The translations under genes and the position numbers were made by a program. Below, one piece after another: positions 24,771 to 35,274 of a stretch of 64,000 nt of DNA. The DNA comes from QHVT01 sp036389275. GTDB lineage: Bacteria > Acidobacteriota > Thermoanaerobaculia > Gp7-AA8. Under the pieces are notes generated by a model. The model did not search any database. It was not told the origin of the DNA and saw nothing but the letters and a program-made list of their open reading frames with translations. The stretch is from assembly GCA_036389275.1 (NCBI GenBank), contig DASVQE010000059.1, forward strand, positions 26,627 to 90,626, given 5' to 3'. The first letter of the stretch is position 1. Each line of letters opens with the position of its first letter.

Positions 24771-26039
24771 ATGACGGTACTCCTGGCCGCGGCGGTCGTG
24801 CTGACGATCGCGCTGGCCATCCGCTTCGCGGTGACGCAGGCGCGCGCGCAGACGCTGCTGCGGCGCGCGCATCCGGACGAGCCGTGGCTGTGGCGTCACG
24901 ACTGGGCCGATCACCGCGTGCGCGAGACCGCGCTCGTGCCGCTGGCGTTCCTCTGGTCGTTCGCCGCGCTCTGGTCGCTCGTCTGCGCGGCGATCTACTT
25001 CGCCGGCCGGCGCGGTAATTTCTTCAGCCCGTTCCAGTGGCTCTTCCCGCTGTTCGGCGCGATGCTGTTGCTGCTCGTCGGCTATCACACGCTGCGCCGC
25101 GTCAAGTACGGCCGGTCGTTCTGCCGCGTCGATCGCGTGCCGGTGTCCCTCGGCAGCACCCTGCGCGGCGAAGTGCAGGCGCGCGTCGGCGAGCTGCCGC
25201 AGGAGGGCTTCCGCGTGCGGCTCTCCTGCATGCGCATCGTCGTGCGGCGCAGCGGAGGAAAGCGGAGCACCGACGAAGATTTGCTGTGGCAGGACGAGCA
25301 GCTCGTGCCGTCGGCGGCGGTGATGCGCTCGCCGGTGGGCGTGCGCATCCCGATCCGCCTCGATGTGCCCGGCGATCAGGAGCCGTCGGACGAGAGCGAC
25401 CGGTCGAACCGCGTGGTGTGGCGGCTGGAGGTCTTCGCCGATGTGCCGGGCATCGACTACGCCGCGCGCTTCGAGCTGCCGGTCTTCCGCACGTCGGAGG
25501 CGGGAGTGCTCGAGCCGTTCTCGCCCGGCCGCGTCGACGCGTCGCAGTGGACCCCGCCGCCCAGCGTGCGCATCGCGCCGGCTCCGTCGGGCGACGTGAT
25601 CACCGTCGTCTCGCCGGCCGGCCTCGGCGACCGCGTCTTCTCGATCGCGTTCCTCGCGATCTGGTACGGCGTGCTCTACGTGATGTACCGCGTCGGCGCG
25701 CCGCTGTTCTTCGTGATCGTCTTCGCCCTTTTCGGTTTGATCGTGGTGGTGATGCTCTTCGACTTTCTCTTCGGCCGCTCGGTCGTGCGCGCCTCGCGCA
25801 ACAGCCTCTCCTTCGAGCGGCGCACGCTCTTCGTCCGCCGCGCGTGCACGCTGCTGCCCGCCCACGTCGAGACGCTCGAGCCGCAGATGGGATTCCGGTC
25901 GGGCGCCAAGGCGTACTTTGATGTGGTGGCGCGCCTGCGCGACGGCCGCACCATCCACATCGCCAAAAACTTTCCGCGGCGCCGCGATGCGGAGGTGGTG
26001 GCGGGCCGGGTCTGGCGGCTGCTCGAGAAGCGCGCCTGA
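24771..26039 (+). CDS. Multi-pass membrane protein of unknown function, 422 aa
   Basis: Not recognised with certainty. Three hydrophobic helices lie in the first 110 residues (about 1-22, 53-76 and 86-107). A soluble beta-rich region of about 180 residues follows, with internal proline-rich linkers. Two further helices sit near residues 283-325, then a basic C-terminal domain (RNSLSFERRTLFVRR, RDGRTIHIAKNFPRR). The alternation resembles DUF3592-like proteins, but this is a loose comparison. The start is at 24771: a CATACT box ends 6 bases before the ATG and there is no ribosome binding site. The gap to the divergent nfeD start is 26 bp. Confidence 0.7.
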   Translation: MTVLLAAAVVLTIALAIRFAVTQARAQTLLRRAHPDEPWLWRHDWADHRVRETALVPLAFLWSFAALWSLVCAAIYFAGRRGNFFSPFQWLFPLFGAMLLLLVGYHTLRRVKYGRSFCRVDRVPVSLGSTLRGEVQARVGELPQEGFRVRLSCMRIVVRRSGGKRSTDEDLLWQDEQLVPSAAVMRSPVGVRIPIRLDVPGDQEPSDESDRSNRVVWRLEVFADVPGIDYAARFELPVFRTSEAGVLEPFSPGRVDASQWTPPPSVRIAPAPSGDVITVVSPAGLGDRVFSIAFLAIWYGVLYVMYRVGAPLFFVIVFALFGLIVVVMLFDFLFGRSVVRASRNSLSFERRTLFVRRACTLLPAHVETLEPQMGFRSGAKAYFDVVARLRDGRTIHIAKNFPRRRDAEVVAGRVWRLLEKRA

Positions 26040-26045
26040 TCCGCG

Positions 26046-27443
26046 CTACGGCACAAAGTCCGGCTGCGGCTCGTAGTTGAAGAACTTGGTGATGTCGTTG
26101 CGGAAGACGAGCTTGAAGTCGCCGATGGGGCCGTTGCGCTGCTTGGCGATGATGATCTCGGCGATGCCTTTTTCCTCGGTGTCTTTGTTGTAGACCTCGT
26201 CGCGATAGATGAAGGCCACCAGGTCGGCGTCCTGCTCGATCGATCCCGATTCGCGCAGGTCCGAGAGCTGCGGGCGGTGATCGCCGGTGCGCTGCTCCGG
26301 ACGGCGCGAGAGCTGCGAGAGCGAGAGCAGCGGGACGTTGAGCTCTTTGGCGATCGCCTTCAGGCCGCGCGAGATCTGCGAGATCTCCTGCTGCCGCGAC
26401 TCGATCTTCCCCTTCACCGACATGAGCTGCAGGTAGTCGACCATGACCATGTCGAGTCCCACTTCCATCTTCAGGCGCCGCGCCTTCGCGCGCATCTCCA
26501 GCGGGTCCATGCCCGGCGAGTCGTCGATGAAGATTTTCGCTTTCGCCAGCCGCGCGCCCGCCTCGGCCAGCTCGCGCCAGTTGCGCTCGGAGAGCATGCC
26601 GGAGCGGATCAGATGATTCGACACGCCCGACTCCGAGGAGAGGATGCGCAGGCCGATCTGCTCCTTCGACATTTCCAGCGAGAAGACGCCCACCGAGTAC
26701 AGACGCTCGCCGCCGTTGCGCGGCAGGCCGTCCTTGCCGGGGATGGCGATCGACTCGGCGATGTTCATCATGAAGGAGGTCTTCCCCATCGACGGGCGCG
26801 CCGCGAGGATGATCAGATCCTGCGGCTGAAAGCCGGAGGTCATCTCGTTGAAGCGGTCGTAGCCGGTGGGCAGTCCGGTGACGAGACGGCCGGCGTTCGA
26901 GTGGATCTGCTCGATGGCGCTCATGTTCGACCGGGTGATGCGGTCGAGCGCGACGAAGCCTTTGTCGGTCGTTCCTTCGGCGATTTCGTAGAGCGACTTT
27001 TCGGCGATGTTCAGCACGTCGCCCGGCTCGCTCGGCGCGTCGAGCGCCGCGCGCATGACCGAGTTGCCCATCACGATCAGGCGCCGTAATGTAGATTTTT
27101 CCTTAACAATTTTCGCGTATCTTTCTACGTTCGCAATATCAGGCACGAGGTCGACCAGCGACGAGACGTACGCGACGCCGCCGACCTGATCGAGCTGCGC
27201 GTGCTTCGACAGCTCTTCCTTCAGCGTGAGCGGCTCGATCTCCTGCGACCGCTCCGCCATGCGGCGCATCGTGGCGAAGATGACCCGGTGCGCGTCCTTG
27301 AAAAAGTCGTCGGTGTCGATGGTGCCGATGACGCGATAAAAGGCGTGGTTGTTGATCAGGATCGCGCCGAGGACGGCCCGTTCCGCATCGGGACTCTGCG
27401 GCATCGGGCGGTCGAGTGCTACGTCGAGTTGGGCAACGCTCAT
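26046..27443 (-). CDS. dnaB: Replicative DNA helicase DnaB
   Basis: 465 residues, the usual length. The N-terminal DnaB domain (SPDAERAVLGAILINN) is followed by a linker and the RecA-type motor with Walker A AARPSMGKTSFMMNIA, Walker B (VMVDYLQLM), the SQLSRRPEQR arginine region and DLRESGSIEQDADLV. It loads as a hexamer at the origin and unwinds DNA 5' to 3'. A TAGAAT box at 27459-27464 lies 15 bases upstream of the ATG. Residues ~101-119 (PDIANVERYAKIVKEKSTL) are encoded by strikingly A/T-rich rare codons in an otherwise G/C-ending gene. It converges on the upstream membrane gene with 6 bp between stops. Confidence 0.96.
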   Translation of the reverse strand: MSVAQLDVALDRPMPQSPDAERAVLGAILINNHAFYRVIGTIDTDDFFKDAHRVIFATMRRMAERSQEIEPLTLKEELSKHAQLDQVGGVAYVSSLVDLVPDIANVERYAKIVKEKSTLRRLIVMGNSVMRAALDAPSEPGDVLNIAEKSLYEIAEGTTDKGFVALDRITRSNMSAIEQIHSNAGRLVTGLPTGYDRFNEMTSGFQPQDLIILAARPSMGKTSFMMNIAESIAIPGKDGLPRNGGERLYSVGVFSLEMSKEQIGLRILSSESGVSNHLIRSGMLSERNWRELAEAGARLAKAKIFIDDSPGMDPLEMRAKARRLKMEVGLDMVMVDYLQLMSVKGKIESRQQEISQISRGLKAIAKELNVPLLSLSQLSRRPEQRTGDHRPQLSDLRESGSIEQDADLVAFIYRDEVYNKDTEEKGIAEIIIAKQRNGPIGDFKLVFRNDITKFFNYEPQPDFVP

Positions 27444-27458
27444 GGGACGGTGCAGCGG

Positions 27459-27464
27459 ATTCTA
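27459..27464 (-). promoter_or_regulatory. -10 box of dnaB
   Basis: TAGAATCCGC on the reverse strand, 15 bases before the dnaB ATG at 27443. The same TAGAAT-plus-CGC word precedes hutU, the TPR kinase and the O-methyltransferase. Confidence 0.5.
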
Positions 27465-27563
27465 CGGACGGTGGAGAAGCCGCCCGGGCGAGTCCGCAGC
27501 TCTTCAACAGGTACGACGTGCTCGTACGGCGCTCGCGGCCACGCCTGCATGGAGATTCCGGAA

Positions 27564-27585
27564 GTTTTCCGCAACTGCGGAAAAC
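27564..27585. promoter_or_regulatory. 22-bp dyad upstream of the PpiC gene
   Basis: Perfect 9-bp inverted repeat GTTTTCCGC / GCGGAAAAC around AACT. It lies 12 bases before TTGACA (27598-27603), a possible -35 box for the PpiC gene whose ATG is at 27652; the -10 at the right distance is poor. It could be an operator in the divergent dnaB/ppiC region. The rest of 27444-27651 shows nothing else. Confidence 0.4.
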
Positions 27586-27651
27586 GCGGATTTCATGTTG
27601 ACACGAAAACGCGCGGAATGCGTTCTCGGGACGCCCTTGTTCGGGAGCGCG

Positions 27652-28560
27652 ATGAACCGCCCTCTGCTGATGCTCTCCCTCGTTCTCGCCGCCGCGCCGC
27701 TGTTCGCGCAGGAAGCCGCCAAGCCGGCGCCGACGCCCGACGAGATCGTCGTGGCGTCCGTCAACGGCCAGACCATCTCGCAAGCGAAGCTCGACCAGCT
27801 CTGGCAGCGGATGAGCGAGAACATGCGCGCGCAGTACGAGAAGAACGGCGGCAAGACGGCGTTCCTCGAGAGCTACGTGCGGCGGCTGCTGGTGATCCAG
27901 GAAGCGCTCAAGAACGGCTTCGACAAGCAGCCGGACGTGCAGACCGAGCTCGAGGCCGCGCGCGACTCGGCGCTGTTCGATCTCTACGTGCGCGACGTGA
28001 TCGCCGCGCCGCTGGTGACGGATCAGGAAGTGCGCGCGTTCTACGATCAGAACCCGAGCGAGTTCACCACTCCCGAGCGCGCCCACGTGCGCCACATCCT
28101 CACCTCGGCGGCGAACAATCACAATCCCGAGGGTGCGCGCGCCAAGATCACGCAGGTGATGTCGGAGCTGTTTCAGGCGTACCGCGCCAATCCGAACGGG
28201 TTCGTCGACGCGTTCGCCGCGGCGGCGCGCAAGTATTCGGAAGACACGACCAGCGCGCAGAACGGCGGCGACCTCGGCTGGGTCTCGCGCGAGCAGCTCG
28301 ATCCGCGCCTCTCCGAGGGCGCGTTCACGATGAAGACAGGCGTCATGAGCGGCATCATCGAGGCGGCCGACGGCTTTCACCTGCTGCTCATCGAACAGCG
28401 CGAGCCCGCCTCGAAGCAGTCGTTCGACGAGGCGAAAGCGGGCATCCGCGAATACCTGCTCAACAAGAACGCCGGCCGCATCATCGAGACGCTGACCAAA
28501 CACACCGCCGACCTGCGCGCGAACGCGAAGGTGACGCTGTACCCGGACAACGTGAGATAG
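27652..28560 (+). CDS. Periplasmic PpiC/SurA-type peptidyl-prolyl isomerase
   Basis: 302 residues: signal peptide ending at PLFAQ, an N-terminal SurA-like helical domain (VNGQTISQAKLDQLWQ) and a parvulin domain (about 145-255) with HVRHILTSA, GGDLGWVSREQL, and VMSGIIEAADGFHLLLI. The C-terminal helix returns to the chaperone domain as in SurA/PrsA. It assists folding of exported proteins, probably outer-membrane proteins such as the porin-like protein at 40.3 kb. The start at 27652 is chosen because it gives a clean signal peptide; the upstream open codons have no such feature. Confidence 0.9.
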   Translation: MNRPLLMLSLVLAAAPLFAQEAAKPAPTPDEIVVASVNGQTISQAKLDQLWQRMSENMRAQYEKNGGKTAFLESYVRRLLVIQEALKNGFDKQPDVQTELEAARDSALFDLYVRDVIAAPLVTDQEVRAFYDQNPSEFTTPERAHVRHILTSAANNHNPEGARAKITQVMSELFQAYRANPNGFVDAFAAAARKYSEDTTSAQNGGDLGWVSREQLDPRLSEGAFTMKTGVMSGIIEAADGFHLLLIEQREPASKQSFDEAKAGIREYLLNKNAGRIIETLTKHTADLRANAKVTLYPDNVR

Positions 28561-28579
28561 CGCGGCCTGCGGCCGCGCT
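28559..28579 (+). terminator. Hairpin at the PpiC gene stop
   Basis: A 9-bp stem (AGCGCGGCC / GGCCGCGCT) with loop TGC that includes the last two bases of the stop codon. It is the left border of the AAGTGCT array. No T-tract follows. Confidence 0.45.
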
Positions 28580-28580
28580 G

Positions 28581-28665
28581 GTGCTAAGTGCAAAGTGCAA
28601 AGTGCAAGAAAGTGCTGAGTGCTGGAGTGCAAGCGCGTCAGCACTTAGCACTTAGCACTTAGCAC
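28581..28665. repeat. AAGTGCT heptamer inverted repeat
   Basis: The left arm (28581-28605) is built of AAGTGC(T/A) heptamers and the right arm (28641-28665) of the reverse-complement word AGCACTT repeated three times; the 25-base arms differ at two positions. The middle contains further AGTGCTG and AGTGCA words. It fills the gap between two convergent genes and is bordered on both sides by GC-rich hairpins that touch the stop codons. Confidence 0.85.
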
Positions 28666-28666
28666 C

Positions 28667-28685
28667 GCGCGCGCAACGCGCGCGC
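28667..28685 (-). terminator. GCGC-repeat hairpin at the stop of the 92-aa gene
   Basis: Alternating GCGCGCGC arms around AAC, abutting the reverse-strand stop codon at 28685-28687. It mirrors the hairpin at 28559-28579 on the other side of the heptamer array. Terminator function is inferred from position only. Confidence 0.4.
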
Positions 28686-28963
28686 TACGGCTTCACATCG
28701 ATATCCGGATCGTTCACCACGCCGTTGGCGCTGATCGAGTATTTGTAGCGCTTCTCGGCATTGAAGACGCCGCTGGTGACGTGGAACGGGGCGTCGCCGC
28801 CGTTGCCGCGGCGGACGTCGTTGTAGCCGTCGACGTCGATCTGGAAATCGAAGTCGGCCTGCCATTTGATGCGCTGTGCGCCTTTTTTCACCGGAATGGG
28901 ATCGAGGTCGGGCACGGGGAGTCCGTCGCGCATGGTGATGCGGACGATCTTGTCGTCGTTCAT
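28685..28963 (-). CDS. Small hypothetical protein, 92 aa
   Basis: Not recognised. It is soluble and acidic-aromatic, predicted mostly beta strand (VRITMRDGLPVPDLDPIPVK, IKWQADFDFQIDVDGYNDV, HVTSGVFNAEKRYKYSISA). A strong purine-rich site (GGAGAGGAG) lies about 6 bases before the ATG. It follows the TPR kinase stop region on the same strand, 15 bp downstream, and may be its operon partner. Confidence 0.72.
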   Translation of the reverse strand: MNDDKIVRITMRDGLPVPDLDPIPVKKGAQRIKWQADFDFQIDVDGYNDVRRGNGGDAPFHVTSGVFNAEKRYKYSISANGVVNDPDIDVKP

Positions 28964-28978
28964 GAGAAGCTCCTCTCC

Positions 28979-31561
<2,583 letters not shown>

Positions 31562-31584
31562 CGACGGCCGCTGGACCCGGCGCG

Positions 31585-31590
31585 ATTCTA
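31585..31590 (-). promoter_or_regulatory. -10 box of the TPR kinase
   Basis: TAGAATCGCGCC on the reverse strand, 23 bases before ATG 31561, matching the recurring TAGAAT+CGC promoter word of this window. Confidence 0.4.
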
Positions 31591-31648
31591 ACGCGGCGCT
31601 GCCGTGGCGTATGATTCGGCCGTTCCCCCGTTTCACGAGCTTTTCGTC

Positions 31649-32218
31649 ATGCGCCGCACCGTGCGTTGGATCGCCGCGGTGGCCACGGTGGTGGCCGGGA
31701 CCGGTTTGCTGCCGGCCGAAACGCAACCGGTGTGGCTGGTCCCGTGGAAGGTGTTCGACGGCAGCGAGCGCGCGCAGGCGCCGCTGGTGCTCTACTGGGC
31801 GCCGGCCTCGCGCGAGGAGCTGCGGCACTCGGAGCTGCTGACCTCACCGGAGCTCACGCTGTACGCGTCGCGCTGCGTGGCCATGCGCGTGGTGCGGGTC
31901 GAGGACATCCGGCTCGTCTCCGACGAACCGACGCCGGCGCCGTTCGCGATGCTGCACGACGACCGCGCGCACCTGCTGCGCCGCGTCGAAGGGCGCGACG
32001 GCGCACTCGAAGCGGAGGCGGTGGAGACGATGGTGCGCGAGGAGCTGGAGTCGCGCGCCGCCAACGCCGACGCGATGCTCGACCGGGCCCGCGAGCTCGC
32101 CGCATCGGGCGAGCCGGAAGCAGCAGCCGTGCTCTACGAGAAGGTGTGGGAGCAACGCTGCACGTTCCCGCGCCAGGCCAAAGACGCGCAGCGCGCGCTG
32201 CGGAAGTTGCGTCGATAG
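31649..32218 (+). CDS. Exported hypothetical protein, 189 aa
   Basis: A signal peptide (MRRTVRWIAAVATVVAG, cleavage near LLPAE) precedes a small domain (APLVLYWAPASREEL, CVAMRVVRVEDI, PFAMLHDDRAHLLRRVEG) reminiscent of a thioredoxin-like fold that lacks the CxxC pair. A helical C-terminal region with TPR-like spacing follows (DRARELAASGEPEAAAVLYE). No family recognised; periplasmic location is inferred from the signal peptide. It is divergent from the TPR kinase, sharing its 87-bp upstream region. Confidence 0.7.
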   Translation: MRRTVRWIAAVATVVAGTGLLPAETQPVWLVPWKVFDGSERAQAPLVLYWAPASREELRHSELLTSPELTLYASRCVAMRVVRVEDIRLVSDEPTPAPFAMLHDDRAHLLRRVEGRDGALEAEAVETMVREELESRAANADAMLDRARELAASGEPEAAAVLYEKVWEQRCTFPRQAKDAQRALRKLRR

Positions 32219-32224
32219 GCTACA

Positions 32225-32395
32225 GGGGACGACCGGGGCCTCCGGCGGCCGGGGCCACGGGCCCCGGACCCCGCTTGTTGGCCTAGCCTCCGCGACACCG
32301 TGTCGCGAGCTCGGAAGGCAGTGTCGCGGAGGCTGGGCCAACCAACGGGGTCTGGGGCCTGTGGCCCCAGCCGCCGGAGGCCTCTGGTCGTTCCC
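32225..32395. repeat. Long inverted-repeat element, copy 1 (171 bp)
   Basis: Left arm 32225-32298 and right arm 32321-32395 are ~75-bp near-perfect reverse complements; differences are mainly C/T and A/G transitions and one indel. The central 22 bases (32299-32320) contain GTGTCGCGAGC and GGAAGGCA. It lies between two convergent genes, 6 bp after one stop codon and 10 bp before the other. A second copy begins at 63892. Confidence 0.9.
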
Positions 32396-32405
32396 TGTTG
32401 CCAAC

Positions 32406-33533
32406 CTACGCAGCCTGCAGCATCCGCACTGCGCGCTTCCAGTGGCGGCGCGAGTGGCGGACGTGCTGGCGTGAGCGGCGGTGCATTTCGCGCCAGACCG
32501 TGTTCTTCGCTGCCTGCTCCTCGACGGCGCGGCGCCAGAGCGCGATCGCCTTCTCGAGATGCCGCGCGGCGTTCTTGAGCCGGCGGCGGGCCTCGTCGGC
32601 GAGCGTCCCGTTCGCCACCTCGATCTTCGCTTCCACCAGGCGCAGCGCGGCGCGCATGCGCGCCTGCTCGATCTGCGGCAGCGGCGTCTGCGTCAGGTCG
32701 CTCGCCAGCCCGACGAGCTTCAGGCCGCGAATCCACCACTTCGCCGGATCCCAGTCATACCAGCGGATGCCGTTGCGGAAGTCCGCAGGGAAGCGGTGAT
32801 GGAAGGAGTGAAATCCCTCGCCGAGCGTCACCAGCGCGACCCAATAGTTGTCGCGCGCCGAAGCCTCGGCATTGAACACCGGCTTGCCCCACGAGTGCGC
32901 GAGCGAGTTCACGAAGAACGTCGTGTGATGGATCACCACGATCCGCGTGAAGCCGCCCCAGAGCAGCCCGGCCAGCGGATTGCCGAACGCGGCGCCGATG
33001 AGCGTCGGGATCCCGAACCCGCCGAGGATCAGGATGGCCTTGTGCCAGCGGTGCTGCCACATCACGATCGGATTCGCGAGCAGATCGGGAGAATTCGAGA
33101 ACGACTCGTCCCGCTCCTCGTTCCGGTAGAAGATCCAGAACATATGCGCCCACCAGAAGCCGCGGCGGATGTTGTACGGATCCCAATCCTTATCGGCGTA
33201 CTTGTGATGCACGCGGTGCGAAGACGACCACCAGAGGATCGAGTTCTGCGCCGCCATCGCGCCGAAGAAGGCGTAGAAGAGCTGCAGCGGCGCGGACGCC
33301 TCGTAGCTCTTGTGCGAGAAGAAGCGGTGATATCCGGCGGTGATCGAGATGCCCACCGCGGCATACATTCCGATCATCAGCAGCGGCATCCAGAGATGGA
33401 AGCCCGCGTACCACGTCCATGCGATCGTGCCGGCCACGCCGACCACGGGTGTGAGGGTGAGGAACAGTACATTCACCCAGTCTTTTTGACGCTGCTGACT
33501 CTCGATGGGACACCTCCTGCGTGCCGCGTGCAA
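32406..33533 (-). CDS. Delta-9-type fatty acid (acyl-CoA) desaturase
   Basis: Up to 375 residues. Three His boxes bind the di-iron centre: HRFFSH, HRVHHKYAD and HSFHHRFP. Hydrophobic pairs flank them, placing the active site at the cytoplasmic face of the inner membrane. It introduces a cis double bond into saturated acyl chains for membrane fluidity. A ~100-residue Arg/Lys-rich helical C-terminus (from QIEQARMRAALRLVEAK) is extra to the core. The start is unclear: the open frame begins with TTG at 33533 without a ribosome binding site, whereas AGGAGG lies 6 bases before an in-frame ATC at 33506. Confidence 0.88.
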   Translation of the reverse strand: MHAARRRCPIESQQRQKDWVNVLFLTLTPVVGVAGTIAWTWYAGFHLWMPLLMIGMYAAVGISITAGYHRFFSHKSYEASAPLQLFYAFFGAMAAQNSILWWSSSHRVHHKYADKDWDPYNIRRGFWWAHMFWIFYRNEERDESFSNSPDLLANPIVMWQHRWHKAILILGGFGIPTLIGAAFGNPLAGLLWGGFTRIVVIHHTTFFVNSLAHSWGKPVFNAEASARDNYWVALVTLGEGFHSFHHRFPADFRNGIRWYDWDPAKWWIRGLKLVGLASDLTQTPLPQIEQARMRAALRLVEAKIEVANGTLADEARRRLKNAARHLEKAIALWRRAVEEQAAKNTVWREMHRRSRQHVRHSRRHWKRAVRMLQAA

Positions 33534-33588
33534 CGTGTGTGTGCGGGTCGGTATTGCGCGTACGCAATTCCCGGTCCCGGTCGCCGTG

Positions 33589-35259
33589 TCAACGGACCAT
33601 GGGAAGATCGACGCCCCGTTCCCGCGCCACCTGCGCCGCCTCTTCGTACCCGGCGTCGGCGTGACGCATCACGCCGGTGCCGGGGTCGGAAGTGAGCACG
33701 CGCGAGAGCCGCGCGGCGGCCGCGTCCGTGCCGTCGGCGACCACGACCATGCCGGCGTGCAGCGAGTAGCCGATGCCGACCCCGCCGCCGTGATGCACGC
33801 TCACCCAGGTGGCGCCGCAGGCGGTGTTGAGCAGCGCGTTGAGGATCGGCCAGTCGGCGATCGCGTCCGACCCATCCTTCATCGCCTCGGTCTCGCGATT
33901 CGGCGAGGCCACCGAGCCGGCGTCGAGATGGTCGCGCCCGATCACGATCGGCGCGCTGACTTTTTTCTCGCGGACGAGCTGATTGAACAGCAGCCCGGCC
34001 TTGTCGCGCTCGCCGTAGCCGAGCCAGCAGATGCGCGCCGGCAGCCCCTGGAACTCCACGCGCTTCTGCGCCATCCGGATCCAGCGGTGCAGCGCCGCGT
34101 CGTGCGGGAAGAGCTCGAGGATGGCCTCGTCCGTCACGAAGAGATCGTTCGGATCGCCGGAGAGCGCCGCCCAGCGGAACGGTCCTTTCCCTTCGCAGAA
34201 GAGCGGCCGGATGAAGAGCGGCACGAAGCCGCCGACCTCGAACGCATTCGCGACGCCTGCCTTCTGCGCCTGGCCGCGCAGGTTGTTGCCGTAGTCGAAG
34301 GTGACGGCGCCGCGGTGCTGCAGCTCGATGATGGCGCGCATGTGCCGGGCCATCGAGTCGTACGATAAAGCCACATACTTTTCGGTATCGCTTTTACGTA
34401 ATGATAATGCCTCGTCATAAGTCATGCCGGTGGGAACGTAGCCATCGAGCTCGTCGTGCGCCGAGGTCTGGTCGGTGAGGACGTCGGGGACGAGGCCGCG
34501 GGCGATGAGCGCCTCGAGCAGCTCGACCGCGTTCGCGACGACGCCGATGGAAACCGCTTCGCCGGCGTCGCGCGCCTCGAGAGCGCGGGCGATGGCGGCA
34601 TCGAGCGACGGCGCCTGCTCGTCGAGATAGCGCTTGTCGAGGCGGCGCTGAATGCGCGACGGATCGACCTCCGCCACGAGCGCCGTGGCCTCGTTCATCG
34701 TCGCCGCCAGCGGCTGCGCGCCGCCCATGCCGCCGAGTCCCGCCGTGACCACCAGCTTGCCGCGGAGCGAGCCGCCGAAGTGCTGCTTCGCCACTGCGGC
34801 GAAGCACTCGTACGTCCCCTGCAGGATGCCTTGCGTGCCGATGTAGATCCAGGAGCCGGCGGTCATCTGGCCGTACATGGTCAGGCCGAGGGCGTCGAGG
34901 CGGCGGAACTCGTCCCAGGTGGCCCATTTCGGAACCAGGTTCGAGTTGGCGATGAGCACGCGCGGCGCGCCCTCGTGCGTGCGGAAGACGCCCACCGGCT
35001 TGCCCGACTGCACGAGCAGCGTCTCGTCGTCGCCGAGTCGCTTGAGCGTGGCCACGATGGCATCGAAGCACTCCCAGTTGCGCGCGGCCTTGCCGATGCC
35101 GCCGTAGACGATGAGCTGCTCCGGCCGCTCCGCCACCTCCGGATCGAGGTTGTTCATGAGCATGCGCAGCACCGCTTCCTGCTGCCATCCTTTGCACGAG
35201 AGCGCCGTGCCGCGCGGCGCGCGAATGGTCCTTGACTCGGAGAGCGTGGTGGTGGTCAT
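33589..35259 (-). CDS. hutU: Urocanate hydratase
   Basis: 556 residues, the normal length. It converts urocanate to imidazolone propionate in histidine degradation, using tightly bound NAD+. Family blocks are present: YGGIGKAARNWE near the N-terminus, TAGLGGMGGAQPLA (NAD+ binding), LTDQTSAHD, GNNLRGQA, ARICWLGYGERD and the C-terminal GGGVGIGYSLHAG. No hutH, hutI or hutG is adjacent. The ATG lies 9 bases after a TAGAAT box and only 14 bp from the divergent nth start. A stretch near 34364-34425 (TYDEALSLRKSDTEKYVALS) is written with A/T-rich rare codons. Confidence 0.96.
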   Translation of the reverse strand: MTTTTLSESRTIRAPRGTALSCKGWQQEAVLRMLMNNLDPEVAERPEQLIVYGGIGKAARNWECFDAIVATLKRLGDDETLLVQSGKPVGVFRTHEGAPRVLIANSNLVPKWATWDEFRRLDALGLTMYGQMTAGSWIYIGTQGILQGTYECFAAVAKQHFGGSLRGKLVVTAGLGGMGGAQPLAATMNEATALVAEVDPSRIQRRLDKRYLDEQAPSLDAAIARALEARDAGEAVSIGVVANAVELLEALIARGLVPDVLTDQTSAHDELDGYVPTGMTYDEALSLRKSDTEKYVALSYDSMARHMRAIIELQHRGAVTFDYGNNLRGQAQKAGVANAFEVGGFVPLFIRPLFCEGKGPFRWAALSGDPNDLFVTDEAILELFPHDAALHRWIRMAQKRVEFQGLPARICWLGYGERDKAGLLFNQLVREKKVSAPIVIGRDHLDAGSVASPNRETEAMKDGSDAIADWPILNALLNTACGATWVSVHHGGGVGIGYSLHAGMVVVADGTDAAAARLSRVLTSDPGTGVMRHADAGYEEAAQVARERGVDLPMVR

Positions 35260-35268
35260 GATGAGCGG

Positions 35269-35274
35269 ATTCTA
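35269..35274 (-). promoter_or_regulatory. -10 box of hutU
   Basis: TAGAATCCGC on the reverse strand, 9 bases from ATG 35259 with no ribosome binding site. Its first base pair overlaps the nth start codon, since only 14 bp separate the two ATGs. Confidence 0.5.
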
